Positions 1-8,411 of a stretch of DNA of 64,000 bases are shown here, piece after piece (within the stretch, counting starts at the first letter, position 1; every line of letters begins with the position of its first letter). The stretch comes from CALNYS01 sp942490855 (GTDB lineage: Bacteria; Planctomycetota; Phycisphaerae; Phycisphaerales; UBA1924): positions 1,426,001-1,490,000 of the forward strand of contig CALNYS010000004.1 of assembly GCA_942490855.1 (NCBI GenBank), read 5' to 3'. A model generated the notes under the pieces. It had not been told where the DNA came from and made no database searches. It worked only from the letters and a program-made list of their open reading frames with translations. The position numbers and the translations under genes are program-made.

Positions 1-266
1 ACCCCAAGCCGGGCGAGGTCTACAACCTCGGCGGCGGCAAGGGCAACGCGGCGAGCCTGCTCGAGTGCGTCTCGATGATCGAGGAGCGCACGAGCAAGAA
101 GCCCGTGATGACCTACTCCGACGAGAACCGCGTCGGCGACCACATCTGCTACTACTCCGACCTGGCGAAGCTCAAGAAGGACTTCCCCGGTTGGGACCTG
201 ACGTACTCGCTCGACCAGATCGTCGACGAGATGATCCAGTGCATCGTGGACCAGCAGCGCGTCTGA
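1..266 (+). CDS. NAD-dependent sugar epimerase, C-terminal end (partial)
   Basis: The frame is already open at the left edge (first full codon at base 3) and stops at TGA 264-266, so only about 87 C-terminal residues are visible. VYNLGGG near the start of the visible part is the motif found late in extended short-chain dehydrogenases acting on nucleotide sugars. The following NRVGDHICYYSDLAK and FPGWDLTYSL resemble the C-terminus of CDP-paratose 2-epimerase-like enzymes. The Rossmann and catalytic parts lie outside the window, so the substrate cannot be read. It sits 19 bases upstream of a glycosyltransferase and probably supplies a sugar donor to the same polysaccharide locus. Confidence 0.75.
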   Translation, partial: PKPGEVYNLGGGKGNAASLLECVSMIEERTSKKPVMTYSDENRVGDHICYYSDLAKLKKDFPGWDLTYSLDQIVDEMIQCIVDQQRV

Positions 267-285
267 TCACCCGAGCGAACGCCCC

Positions 286-1527
286 ATGCGCGTAACGATC
301 ATCAATCAGTACTACGCGCCGGATATCAGCCCCACGGCGCATCTGGCGGCGTCTCTGGCCGAGGACCGCGCCGCGCGCGGCGACGACGTGACCGTGGTCG
401 CCTCGCTCGGCGGCTACGTGCCCACCAGCGCCGACGCGCGCGCCGAGCACGACGGCAACCCGACGATCCACCGCCTGTGGACGCCGCGTTTCGGCAAGGC
501 GACGATCCTCAAGCGCTGCCTCGACTACCTCTGCTACTACGTGCTCTGCGCGTGGACGCTGATGACGATGCCGCGCCAGGACGTGATCATCACACTCACC
601 ACGCCGCCCTACATCGCGTGGACCGCGGTGCTCCACCGCCTCTTCCACCCGGACGCGAAGATCGTCCTGTGGAACATGGACTGCTACCCCGACGCGGCCG
701 AGCGCCTCGGCGTGATGCGCACCGGGGGCGTCCTGAGCCGGGCGATGCGCTGGCTCAACCGGCGACTCTTTGCGCGCATCGACCACCTCGTGACGCTCGA
801 CACCGCGATGACCGACCTGCTCGTCGGGCAGTACGTCGCGCCGGGCGCCGATCTCCCGGTGTCGGTGATCCCCAACTGGGAGAAGGCGTCGATGTTCCCG
901 CCCGACGCCGAGCCGGGCGCGTGGGCGCCCGCGTCCGAGTACGGGCTGGGCGACCGTTTCACGGTGGTCTACCTCGGGAACACCGGGTACGGGCACGAGT
1001 TCGAGACGCTCCTCGACGCGGCGAAAGTGCTTGAAAACGAGGCTGTTTTGTTCCTCTTCGTCGGGGGCGGGAAGCGCTGGGACGAGATCGAGGCGGGCGC
1101 GCACGAGCGCGGGCTGTCGAGCGTGATCATGCACGGGTACGTGCCCAAGGACGAGACGCCGCAGGTGATGGGCGCCGCCGACTGCGCGCTCATCACGCTC
1201 CGGGACATCTCGCTTGGCGTGATGAGCCCGAGCAAGATGCACGCGAACCTCGCGGCGGGGCTTCCGATCCTGTACGTCGGACCGAAGACGAGCAACGTGG
1301 ACGACGGGGTCGCGCGCTTCGGCGCGGGCGCGAGCCTGCGGATCGGCGACGTGGACGGGGTCGTCGCGTTTGTCCGTGAGTCGATGAGCGACGCCGGCGC
1401 GCACGCCGACCGTCGCGCGCGGGCGCGCCGCGCGTTCGACGAGGCGTACAACGACGGCGCGACGCTGCCGGCGTTTGACGGGGTGCTGGCGCGGGTCGTC
1501 GCGACCCCCGAGGCGGCGCCGGCGTGA
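286..1527 (+). CDS. Glycosyltransferase, GT4-like (WcaI/WbuB type)
   Basis: This 413-residue protein has a GT-B layout. The N-terminal nucleotide-fold half starts MRVTIINQYYAPD with the SPTAHLAASLAEDRAARG loop typical of WcaI/WbuB-like transferases. The C-terminal donor-binding half contains VVYLGNTGYGHEFETLL and a late segment SPSKMHANLAAGLPILYVG in the position of the donor-binding E-x7-E region. No signal peptide is seen; a hydrophobic stretch around residues 83-115 (CYYVLCAWTLMTM) may touch the membrane. It likely adds a sugar to a lipid-linked repeat unit in the cytoplasm. The stop overlaps the next start (GTGA), so translation is coupled. The sugar transferred cannot be predicted. Confidence 0.85.
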   Translation: MRVTIINQYYAPDISPTAHLAASLAEDRAARGDDVTVVASLGGYVPTSADARAEHDGNPTIHRLWTPRFGKATILKRCLDYLCYYVLCAWTLMTMPRQDVIITLTTPPYIAWTAVLHRLFHPDAKIVLWNMDCYPDAAERLGVMRTGGVLSRAMRWLNRRLFARIDHLVTLDTAMTDLLVGQYVAPGADLPVSVIPNWEKASMFPPDAEPGAWAPASEYGLGDRFTVVYLGNTGYGHEFETLLDAAKVLENEAVLFLFVGGGKRWDEIEAGAHERGLSSVIMHGYVPKDETPQVMGAADCALITLRDISLGVMSPSKMHANLAAGLPILYVGPKTSNVDDGVARFGAGASLRIGDVDGVVAFVRESMSDAGAHADRRARARRAFDEAYNDGATLPAFDGVLARVVATPEAAPA

Positions 1528-2417
1528 GCGAGGCGCCGCTCAATCTCGACGTGATGATCCTGACCAAGGACGAGGAGCTCAACATCGAGCACTCGGTCCT
1601 ATCGGTGATCGGTCTGGCGCGCAACGTGTTCGTCGTGGATTCCGAGTCCAGCGACCGCACGCGCGAGATCGCCGAGGCGCTGGGCGCGAAGGTCCACGTC
1701 CGCCCGTGGCTGGGGTACGCGAAGCAGAAGAACTGGGCGATCGACGAGCTGCCGTGGGAGTCGGACTGGGTGTTCATCCTCGACGCGGACGAGGCGGTGC
1801 TGCCCGACCTCGAGGCCGAGCTGCGCCGGGTCTGCGCCGCCGATGCGCCGGAGGTGAAGGAGAAGGGGTTCTACATCAACCGCTACTTCATCTTCCTCGG
1901 CAAGCGGATCCGCCACTGCGGGTACTACCCGTCGTGGAACCTGCGCCTCTTCCGGCGCGGGCACGCGCGCTACATCGAGCGCGAGGTGCACGAGCACATG
2001 GAAGTCGACGGCCCGACCGGGAAACTCGCCGGGCACATGGAGCACCACGACCGGCGCGGCCTCGAGGTGTACATGGCCAAGCACAACCACTACTCGACGC
2101 TCGAGGCGCGCGAGCTGGTGCAGGGCGAGAGCCAGATCCAGCAGATCGCCGAGGCCGACGGGCAGCCGCCGGCGCTCTTTGGCAACTCCCTCCAGCGCAC
2201 GCGCTGGATCAAGCTGCACCTCTACCCGAAGCTGCCGGCGCGCTGGCTCTTCCGGTTCCTGTACATGTACGTCCTCAAGCTGGGCGTGCTCGACGGGCTC
2301 GCGGGGCTGCGTTTTTGCCTGTTTATCTCGGCCTATGAGCTGCTGATCTCCCTCAAGGTGATCGAACGGCGCGAGGGCCTGGCGCCCGACCAGCACGCGC
2401 CGGGGGCGTCGTCATGA
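1524..2417 (+). CDS. Glycosyltransferase family 2 (WaaE/KdtX-like)
   Basis: This 297-residue protein has a GT-A fold and starts at a GTG that overlaps the previous stop by four bases. LDVMILTKDEELNIEHSV is the usual GT2 N-terminus, VVDSESSDRT is the second nucleotide-binding strand, and VFILDADEAV carries the DxD metal/UDP motif. GYAKQKNWAI is characteristic of the WaaE/KdtX beta-glycosyltransferase group that decorates lipopolysaccharide core, though here the setting is an exopolysaccharide operon. A hydrophobic C-terminus (about residues 230-280) suggests membrane association. It ends in an ATGA overlap with the acyltransferase gene. Confidence 0.87.
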   Translation: MSEAPLNLDVMILTKDEELNIEHSVLSVIGLARNVFVVDSESSDRTREIAEALGAKVHVRPWLGYAKQKNWAIDELPWESDWVFILDADEAVLPDLEAELRRVCAADAPEVKEKGFYINRYFIFLGKRIRHCGYYPSWNLRLFRRGHARYIEREVHEHMEVDGPTGKLAGHMEHHDRRGLEVYMAKHNHYSTLEARELVQGESQIQQIAEADGQPPALFGNSLQRTRWIKLHLYPKLPARWLFRFLYMYVLKLGVLDGLAGLRFCLFISAYELLISLKVIERREGLAPDQHAPGASS

Positions 2418-2983
2418 GCGAGTCCCAGCGGGCCGAGGACCGCCACGTCAGCGCGTACTCCACGAAGGAGAAGATCGCGCGCCTGCTCTGGGCCGGCGTG
2501 CAGGCAACGCTGTACCGCTACTCCTTCCACACCCAGAACCGCTGGCGGATCTGGCTGCTCAACCGATTCGGCGCGCACGTCCACCCGACGTGCGTGATCC
2601 GTCGCACGTCGCGCGTCGAGTGCCCGTGGAACCTCACGATGGGGCGCAACGGCTGTCTCGGCGATCGTGCGTGGGCGTACTGCCTCGGGCCGATCACCCT
2701 CGGCGAGCGCGTCTCCGTCAGCCAGGACGCCTACTTGTGCGCCGGTTCGCACGACTACAACCGACTCGACCTCCCGCTGACGCGCCCGCCCATCACGGTG
2801 GGCGACGACGTGTGGGTCGCCGCGGGGGCGTTCGTCGGCCCGGGTGTGACGGTGGGAGAAGGCTGCGTCGTCGGCGCCCGCGCGGTGGTCTTCAAGAACA
2901 CGAACCCGTGGATGATCTACGCGGGCAACCCCGCGCAGGCGGTCAAGCCGCGCCCGAGGGGCGAGAGCGGGGGGGCGTCGTGA
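2414..2983 (+). CDS. WcaF-like left-handed beta-helix acyltransferase
   Basis: This 189-residue protein starts at an ATGA overlap with the upstream glycosyltransferase. Residues about 60-175 show hexapeptide-repeat character (for example ITLGERVSVSQDAYLCAGSHDYN, ITVGDDVWVAAGAFVGPGVTVGEGCVVGA), and SHDYN holds the catalytic-type histidine of WcaF/LacA-like O-acetyltransferases. The N-terminal 60 residues (YRYSFHTQNRWRIWLLNRFGA) match the WcaF subfamily. It probably transfers an acetyl group from acetyl-CoA to a sugar of the repeat unit. It is the last gene before an opposing sulfotransferase whose stop lies 9 bases away. Confidence 0.85.
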   Translation: MSESQRAEDRHVSAYSTKEKIARLLWAGVQATLYRYSFHTQNRWRIWLLNRFGAHVHPTCVIRRTSRVECPWNLTMGRNGCLGDRAWAYCLGPITLGERVSVSQDAYLCAGSHDYNRLDLPLTRPPITVGDDVWVAAGAFVGPGVTVGEGCVVGARAVVFKNTNPWMIYAGNPAQAVKPRPRGESGGAS

Positions 2984-2991
2984 CGGGCGCG

Positions 2992-4083
2992 TCAGTCCTG
3001 CTCGTCGCTGACGGGGATCGGCGTGCGCTTGAAGCCACGCAGCACGAAGAGCGCCGCGCGCTTCGCGGTGCCCGCGAGCGCCTCGATCTTCCCCGCGACG
3101 CGGCTGAGCGTCAGGCGCAGCCCGACCATCGAGACCGTCGAGCCGCTGGGCTCGTAGCCCATCGCCGCGACGTGCTCGCCGAGGGCGGCGTCGATCATCG
3201 CGGCGTGCGCGGGCCTGAGCTCCTGCTTCCACTTCTCGATGCTCGAGGTGAAGACGGGCTTGGTGGTGTTCTCCATCCAGTCCTTCGAGCGATCGGGGAA
3301 GCCCTTGTCGTCCCGCTTGTGGTGCTCGAGCATCGCGTCGGTCAGCTCGATGCCCAGGAACGCGCACACGCGCGCGAGCGTCGCGCGCTGGTCGGTGACG
3401 AGTTCCTCGTAATGAACGAGCAGGTAGCGCTCGGGGCCGAGGCGCTCGGCGTGGTCCCGGTGCATCTCGGCGGCGCGCTTCCAGCGGTGCACGTTGGGTT
3501 CGACGAGGTTGCTGCCAAAACCGGCGCGGATGCGCGAGAGGATCACGGCCCGCGGGTCGCGGACGATATGGATGAACTTCGCGTTCGGGAACGACGCGCT
3601 GAGCGGGCCGACATAGTGCGTGTGCACCGGGGACTTCTCGCCGACGCGCGTCGCCCCCGAGGGCTCGGCGTACGCCGCGAGGTAGGCGAGGAACACCCCG
3701 TCCCACGTGCGCTCCGCGGCGCGGGCGTAGCGTTCAAAGACGGCGCGGTCGCAGTCGAGCCCGCGCCGGGCCTGGTCTTCCCAGACGAGCGCGACGACGC
3801 GTTCGAAATCGCTGTCGCTCGCGAGATCGAAGCGCCCGGGCCAGCCGTGCGTCTCGATCGCCGGGTAGTACTTGGTCTCTGGCGGCAAGACGATCGTCGG
3901 GTCGCTCAGGAGCATCGTCTGGAGGAGGGTCGTCCCGCTGCGACCGCACCCGACGATAAAGAACAGGCCGCGCTCGATGTCGCGCAGGCGGTCGGCGTCG
4001 GGGGTCGTGCTGGTCGTCGCGGGCGGCATCATCGGGCTCCGTGGGTTCAGCGTAGCAGGCGGGTCTATCGGCGAGAGGGACAC
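2992..4083 (-). CDS. Sulfotransferase family protein (copy 1)
   Basis: This protein has 363 residues as drawn and is the only minus-strand gene inside the polysaccharide operon. FFIVGCGRSGTTLLQTML is the 5'-phosphosulfate-binding loop, and FIHIVRDPRAVILSRI is the 3'-phosphate-binding segment of PAPS-dependent sulfotransferases. LPPETKYYP after the first motif is common in the Sulfotransfer_3 group. The drawn start is 4083; an internal ATG at 4035 would remove a low-complexity N-terminus and leave about 54 bases for divergent promoters, so the start is uncertain. It likely sulfates a glycan in the cytoplasm before export. The acceptor is unknown. Confidence 0.85.
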   Translation of the reverse strand: MSLSPIDPPATLNPRSPMMPPATTSTTPDADRLRDIERGLFFIVGCGRSGTTLLQTMLLSDPTIVLPPETKYYPAIETHGWPGRFDLASDSDFERVVALVWEDQARRGLDCDRAVFERYARAAERTWDGVFLAYLAAYAEPSGATRVGEKSPVHTHYVGPLSASFPNAKFIHIVRDPRAVILSRIRAGFGSNLVEPNVHRWKRAAEMHRDHAERLGPERYLLVHYEELVTDQRATLARVCAFLGIELTDAMLEHHKRDDKGFPDRSKDWMENTTKPVFTSSIEKWKQELRPAHAAMIDAALGEHVAAMGYEPSGSTVSMVGLRLTLSRVAGKIEALAGTAKRAALFVLRGFKRTPIPVSDEQD

Positions 4084-4088
4084 GCGCG

Positions 4089-5238
4089 ATGAAGATCCTT
4101 CACTATCTCCCCAGGGTGAGCATCGCCGAGGGCGGCGTCACGCGTGCGGTCCTCGACATGACGGCCGCGCTCGCCGAGACGGGCGAGGACGTGGTCCTGC
4201 TCACGTGCTCGGACGAAGACGTCCCCGCGGAGTGGGCCTCCGCCGAGCGGGCGCCGCGGGTCGAGCTGCTCGATGCCCCCGCCAGGAGCGCGGGGCGGTT
4301 CGCTCCCGCCCAGCTCGCGTCGATCGAACCCCGCCTGCGCGACGCGGACGTCGTGCACCTGCACGCGCCGTGGACGCTCTCGAACCGCCAGCTCGCGACG
4401 CGCTGCCGGCGCGTCGGGACGCCCTACATCTTCAGCATCCACGGCATGCTCGACGACTGGTCGATGTCGCAGCGCTCGCTCAAGAAGAAGCTCTACCTCG
4501 CGATGGGGGGGCGGGCGATGCTCGAGGGCGCCGCGGCTGTGCACTGCACCGCGGCGTTCGAGCAGGAGCAGGCCCAGAAGTGGTTCCCGAAGGGGAACGG
4601 GGTCACGATCCCGCTCGTCTTCGACGTCGCGCCCTTTGCCGGCGAGCTCGACACCAGCCTCGCGCCGGGGCGCGCGGCGCGAACGCCCGCGCCTGCTTTT
4701 CCTCAGCCGCGTGCACGAGAAGAAGGGGCTCGACCGCCTGCTCGAGGCCGCCGCGATCCTCGCGCGCGAGGGGCGCGAGACGGACGTGCTCATCGCCGGG
4801 ACGGGCGAGCCCGCGTACGAACACCAGATGAAGGCCCTCGCCGAGCGATTGGGTCTCGCGGATCGTGCGCACTTCCTCGGTCTGGTCACGGGCGACGCGA
4901 AGGCGGCGCTGTACGCGTCCGCGGATCTCTTCGTGCTCCCGACGAGCCAGGAGAACTTCGGCTTCGTCTGCCCCGAGGCGCTCGCCTGCGGCACCCCGGC
5001 CGTTACGACCAAGGGCGTGGACATCTGGCCCGAGCTGCTCGAGAGCGGGGGGGCGGAGATCGCCGAGAACACCCCCGAGGGCGTCGCGGCGGTGGTCGGC
5101 GAGCTGCTCCGTCACCCGGAGCGCCTGAGCGAGATGGGGCGCCGTGGACGAGAATGGGTGCACGCCCGCTTTTCTGGCGACCGCGTGGCGCTGGAATACC
5201 GGGCGCTGTACGCCCGCGTCGCAGGAGACACCCCGTGA
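4089..5238 (+). pseudogene. Glycosyltransferase GT4, frameshifted
   Basis: Two overlapping frames together make one ordinary GT4 enzyme of about 383 residues. The N-terminal part (from ATG 4089) reads MKILHYLPRVSIAEGGVTRA and runs to about 4665 (VVHLHAPWTLSNRQ, IFSIHGMLDDW). The rest is in the next frame from about 4680 (RPRLLFLSRVHEKKGLDRLL, FVLPTSQENFGFVCPEALAC) to TGA 5236-5238. The switch lies in the GC-rich run 4660-4690 and equals one extra base or two missing. The E-x7-E donor motif is intact in the second part. Either the gene is broken or the assembly has an error there. If intact, it is a further transferase of this locus. Confidence 0.8.
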
Positions 5239-6101
5239 GCGCGCTCGAGAAACGCAAAGGTCGGATGCCCAAGTGGTACTGGACGGCCCGCGCCCTGTCG
5301 CACAAAACGACGTGGTGGCTGGGCAAGAGGTTCCCGGATGTCTCGCCGCTCGTGTACGTCGTCGGGTACCCCAAGAGCGGGACGACGTGGGTGTGCCAAC
5401 TGCTGGGGGATTACTTCCAGCTCCCGTTCCCGCGCGGCTCGCTCCTGCCGATCACGTTCAAAGCCGTGGTGCACGGGCACGACACCCTGCGCGCCTGCGA
5501 CGAGCACGCGGCGTACGTCGTCCGCGACGGGCGCGACGTCATGGCGTCGCTCTATTTCCACCTGACGCGCCACATCCCCGAGGGCGACAACCCGCGCCTG
5601 TCTAAGCGCGAGAAGAAGATGTTCCCCGGGATGGTCAACAAGGCGGACGTCGCGACCAACTTCCCACGCTTCCTCGAGGCGCAGATGCGCGACCCCTTCG
5701 CCAGCAAGCTCAACTGGGGCGACCACGTCGGGCGCTCGCTCGCCCTCTCGCGCCCGGGCGTGGCGACCGTGCGCTACGAGCAGCTCCTGAGCGACGGGCC
5801 CGCGGAGCTGGCGCGCACGGTCGAGGCGATCTCCGGGAAGCCGGCCGACCCCGAACGCGTCGCGTGGACGATCGAGAAGTTCGCGTTCGCCCGCCAGACC
5901 GGGCGCTCGGCGGGCAAGGAAAACCGCTCGTCGTTCCTGCGCAAGGGCTCGGCGGGCGATTGGCGCAACCACTTCTCCCGCGAGTCCGCCGAGATCTTCG
6001 ACCGCTCCTGCGGCGAGGCGCTCGTCGCGGCGGGGTACGAGGCGGACCGCCTGTGGGTCGGGACGGTCCCGGACGAGGGGGGCAGCGGTGCGACTGCCTG
6101 A
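5235..6101 (+). CDS. Sulfotransferase, Sulfotransfer_1 type (copy 2)
   Basis: This 288-residue protein begins at a GTG overlapping the previous stop (GTGA). It has the full signature of classical PAPS sulfotransferases: YPKSGTTW at residues 45-52 (5'-phosphosulfate loop, Lys47), YVVRDGRDVMAS around 94-105 (3'-phosphate contacts Arg97 and Ser105), and RKGSAGDWRNHF at 236-247, which matches the canonical RKGxxGDWKNxF motif. It is therefore the copy most clearly expected to be active. The upstream frame is open for a long way, but that part belongs to the frameshifted glycosyltransferase, not to this protein. The glycan acceptor is inferred from context only. Confidence 0.9.
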   Translation: MSALEKRKGRMPKWYWTARALSHKTTWWLGKRFPDVSPLVYVVGYPKSGTTWVCQLLGDYFQLPFPRGSLLPITFKAVVHGHDTLRACDEHAAYVVRDGRDVMASLYFHLTRHIPEGDNPRLSKREKKMFPGMVNKADVATNFPRFLEAQMRDPFASKLNWGDHVGRSLALSRPGVATVRYEQLLSDGPAELARTVEAISGKPADPERVAWTIEKFAFARQTGRSAGKENRSSFLRKGSAGDWRNHFSRESAEIFDRSCGEALVAAGYEADRLWVGTVPDEGGSGATA

Positions 6102-6999
6102 CTTCCTGCTCATCGGCGCGATGAAGTGCGGGACCACCACGCTGTTCCGTGATCTCGAAGCGCACCCTGGCGTCTTCATGCCAGACGACAAGGAGCCGCA
6201 CGCGCTCGTCGACGACGCGGTCCTGACCCCCGCCGGACGCGCGCACTACGCGGCGCTCTTCAAGCCCGCGCGCGACGACCAGCTCGCGGGCGAGGCGTCC
6301 ACCGGGTACACGAAGATCCCCTGGAAGACAGGCGCCCCCGAGCGCGCCAAAAAAGTGCTCCGCCCCGATCTCAAGCTGCTGTACATCGTGCGCGACCCCA
6401 TCGCCCGCATCGTCAGCCACCACTACCACCAGCACGCCGCCGGGCGCACCGGGCCCGACATCGCCGAGACCATCACGAGCGACGAACGCCTCGTGGGCTA
6501 CACCCGCTACGCCACGCAGATCGAGCCCTGGCTCGACGCCTACGGCGATAGCGCGGTGCGGGTGCTGTGCTTCGAGAGCTTCACCGCCGACCGCGAGGGG
6601 ACCATGCGCGGCGTCTTCGAGTGGATGGGGCTCGACCCCGAGCTGGCGGGCACGGACGAGTCCGCGTCTCATAACCGCAGCGACGGGAAGATGGTGGCGC
6701 CGGGCGGGCTCCGCGGCGTCCTCAAGTCCGGCGCGTACCAGAAGTACGGGCGGCGCATGGTCCCCGGGTGGCTCAAGGATTCCGCGCGGGCGGCGCTCTA
6801 CAAGCAGGCCCCGGCGCGTCCGGCCCCGCCGTCGGCGGAGCTGGTCGAGAGGCTCCTCGACGAGCTCTGGCCCGAAGTCGAGAGACTGACGGAACTTCTC
6901 GGGCTCTCCGAGCCGATGTGGAGTCTCCAGGAACTCCGAGACCGCCACCTGACGTCGCGTGACGGGGCGGCGGCGAGCACGAGGGACCCCGGCGCATGA
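6088..6999 (+). CDS. Sulfotransferase, heparan-sulfotransferase-like (copy 3)
   Basis: This 303-residue protein starts at GTG 6088 and overlaps the previous gene by 14 bases. FLLIGAMKCGTTTLFRDLE (residues 6-24) is the PAPS 5'-loop in the form seen in heparan-sulfate-type sulfotransferases, with Lys13 as catalytic-type lysine. LLYIVRDPIARIVSHHYHQ is the 3'-phosphate segment. DKEPHALVDD follows the first loop, as in enzymes that recognise carbohydrate chains. It lacks the RKGxxGDW block of copy 2, as expected for this subfamily. It likely sulfates a different sugar position. It ends in an ATGA overlap with the Wzy-like gene. Confidence 0.87.
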   Translation: MRLPDFLLIGAMKCGTTTLFRDLEAHPGVFMPDDKEPHALVDDAVLTPAGRAHYAALFKPARDDQLAGEASTGYTKIPWKTGAPERAKKVLRPDLKLLYIVRDPIARIVSHHYHQHAAGRTGPDIAETITSDERLVGYTRYATQIEPWLDAYGDSAVRVLCFESFTADREGTMRGVFEWMGLDPELAGTDESASHNRSDGKMVAPGGLRGVLKSGAYQKYGRRMVPGWLKDSARAALYKQAPARPAPPSAELVERLLDELWPEVERLTELLGLSEPMWSLQELRDRHLTSRDGAAASTRDPGA

Positions 7000-8411
7000 C
7001 GCAAATGCTGGCGTTCTATCTCGGCCTCCTCTCCTTCTTCACCTGCCTCTTCGTGCTCGTGCGCTATCTCGCCGGCAAGGACGAGCTGGTCAGCCTGCGC
7101 AATTTCTTCCTCGCCGGGTTCATCCTCTTCCAGCTCACCAGCGGGATCCAGCCCCTCTACAACCAGCACTCGACCCGCTGGCCGCTCACCGACTGGGGCG
7201 GCACCGGCCTCACCTACAGCCTGATGGCGACGGTCTTCCTCGTCGTCTTCCTGCTCTCCTACGCCCACGGGCTCGGGTCCAAGCGCGCCGCGTCGATGGT
7301 GCCCGTCACCCGCGCGGCGCCGGGCATCGGCACACTGATCCTCCTGGCCGTGGTGCTCACGTTCTTCGCCGGCGTGTTCCGCTTCTCGGTGAACGTCCCG
7401 CTCGTCTCGGCGATCGCGGGCAAGGTCGGCGTGTCGTTCGCCGCGATCGCCTCCGGGCTCGTGTCGTGGGTGTGGGCGCGCCGCCTGTTCAACCCGGTCA
7501 TCGCGCTCATCGCGATCGCGGTCATCCTCGCGAACCTCGGGCTGATGGTCTCGGGCTCCTTCGGGCGGCGCAACGTCGTCGCGATCGGCGCGTGCGTGCT
7601 GTGGGCGATGTACTTCTCGCGCTGGCGGACGCTCCCGCGCTTCGGCGTCGTCACGCGCCTCACGCTCGCGACGATCCCGCCCCTGATGCTGCTCATGGCG
7701 ATCACCAGCTCCCGCACCTCGCAGGAGCGCCCGACGTTCCAGCAGCAGGTCCGCGCGATCCTGACCCAGAGCGACCTCAGCGCCGGGCTCACCGAGCTCG
7801 CGTCCGGGCAGCAGACCGTGCCCGTGAGCATGTGGCTCATCGAGAACTACCCGGAACGCTTCGACACCCAGCACCTCCTCGGGCTCCGCTACTTCTTCGC
7901 CTACCCCGTGCCGCGCGCCTGGTGGGCCGGCAAGCCCTACCCGCTCAGCACCCAGATCGCGTCCGACGCCGACCTCAAGGGCGTCACCCAGGACGTCCTG
8001 AAGATCGGCCCGGGCGTCGTGGGGCACGCCGCCGCCGAAGGGGGGTGGTACGCGCTGATTGTCTACGCCGGGGCAATGGCGTTCTTCCTGCGCTTCTTCG
8101 ATCAGATCGTCCTGCGCCGCGTGGACAACCCCTTCGTGGTGCTCCCGGTGGGGGCCGCGATCGGGCAGATCGTCGGGCTGCCGCGCGGCGAGATCAGTGC
8201 CTTCGCGATGAACTACTGCCTCGGCGTCGTCGGCGCGTACGCCTCCATCATCGCGTTCGCCAAGACCCTCGAGATGCTCGGCTGGACCGACCCGGGCGAC
8301 GAGGGCCTGGGCGTCGAGGACTCGTACTGGCCTGAGGACGACGACTGGCACGACCCGAGCTACGGCCCGCTCGATGAGGGCGCCGACGCCCACGACCCGG
8401 ACCACGCGTGA
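6996..8411 (+). CDS. Oligosaccharide repeat polymerase-like membrane protein (Wzy-like)
   Basis: This 471-residue polytopic membrane protein has many hydrophobic segments, beginning LAFYLGLLSFFTCLFVLVRY, with a further run between residues about 85 and 240 and a final group between 350 and 430. A larger hydrophilic loop lies around residues 245-345 (RTSQERPTFQQQV through YFFAYPVPRAWWAG), as is usual in Wzy/O-antigen polymerases. The acidic C-terminal tail (about 435-471) is cytoplasmic-looking. The assignment rests on topology and on its place between sulfotransferases and a flippase-like gene; sequence signatures in this family are weak. Start ATG overlaps the previous stop (ATGA). Confidence 0.65.
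   Translation: MTQMLAFYLGLLSFFTCLFVLVRYLAGKDELVSLRNFFLAGFILFQLTSGIQPLYNQHSTRWPLTDWGGTGLTYSLMATVFLVVFLLSYAHGLGSKRAASMVPVTRAAPGIGTLILLAVVLTFFAGVFRFSVNVPLVSAIAGKVGVSFAAIASGLVSWVWARRLFNPVIALIAIAVILANLGLMVSGSFGRRNVVAIGACVLWAMYFSRWRTLPRFGVVTRLTLATIPPLMLLMAITSSRTSQERPTFQQQVRAILTQSDLSAGLTELASGQQTVPVSMWLIENYPERFDTQHLLGLRYFFAYPVPRAWWAGKPYPLSTQIASDADLKGVTQDVLKIGPGVVGHAAAEGGWYALIVYAGAMAFFLRFFDQIVLRRVDNPFVVLPVGAAIGQIVGLPRGEISAFAMNYCLGVVGAYASIIAFAKTLEMLGWTDPGDEGLGVEDSYWPEDDDWHDPSYGPLDEGADAHDPDHA

Noticed and set aside
4089..6101. A single 670-codon open frame that seems to fuse a glycosyltransferase with a sulfotransferase
   Set aside because: The middle part (about 4680-5234) is Arg/Gly-rich nonsense while the neighbouring frame there encodes the real GT4 C-terminus. 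The sulfotransferase has its own GTG start with a GTGA overlap. It is a frameshift by-product, not a fusion.
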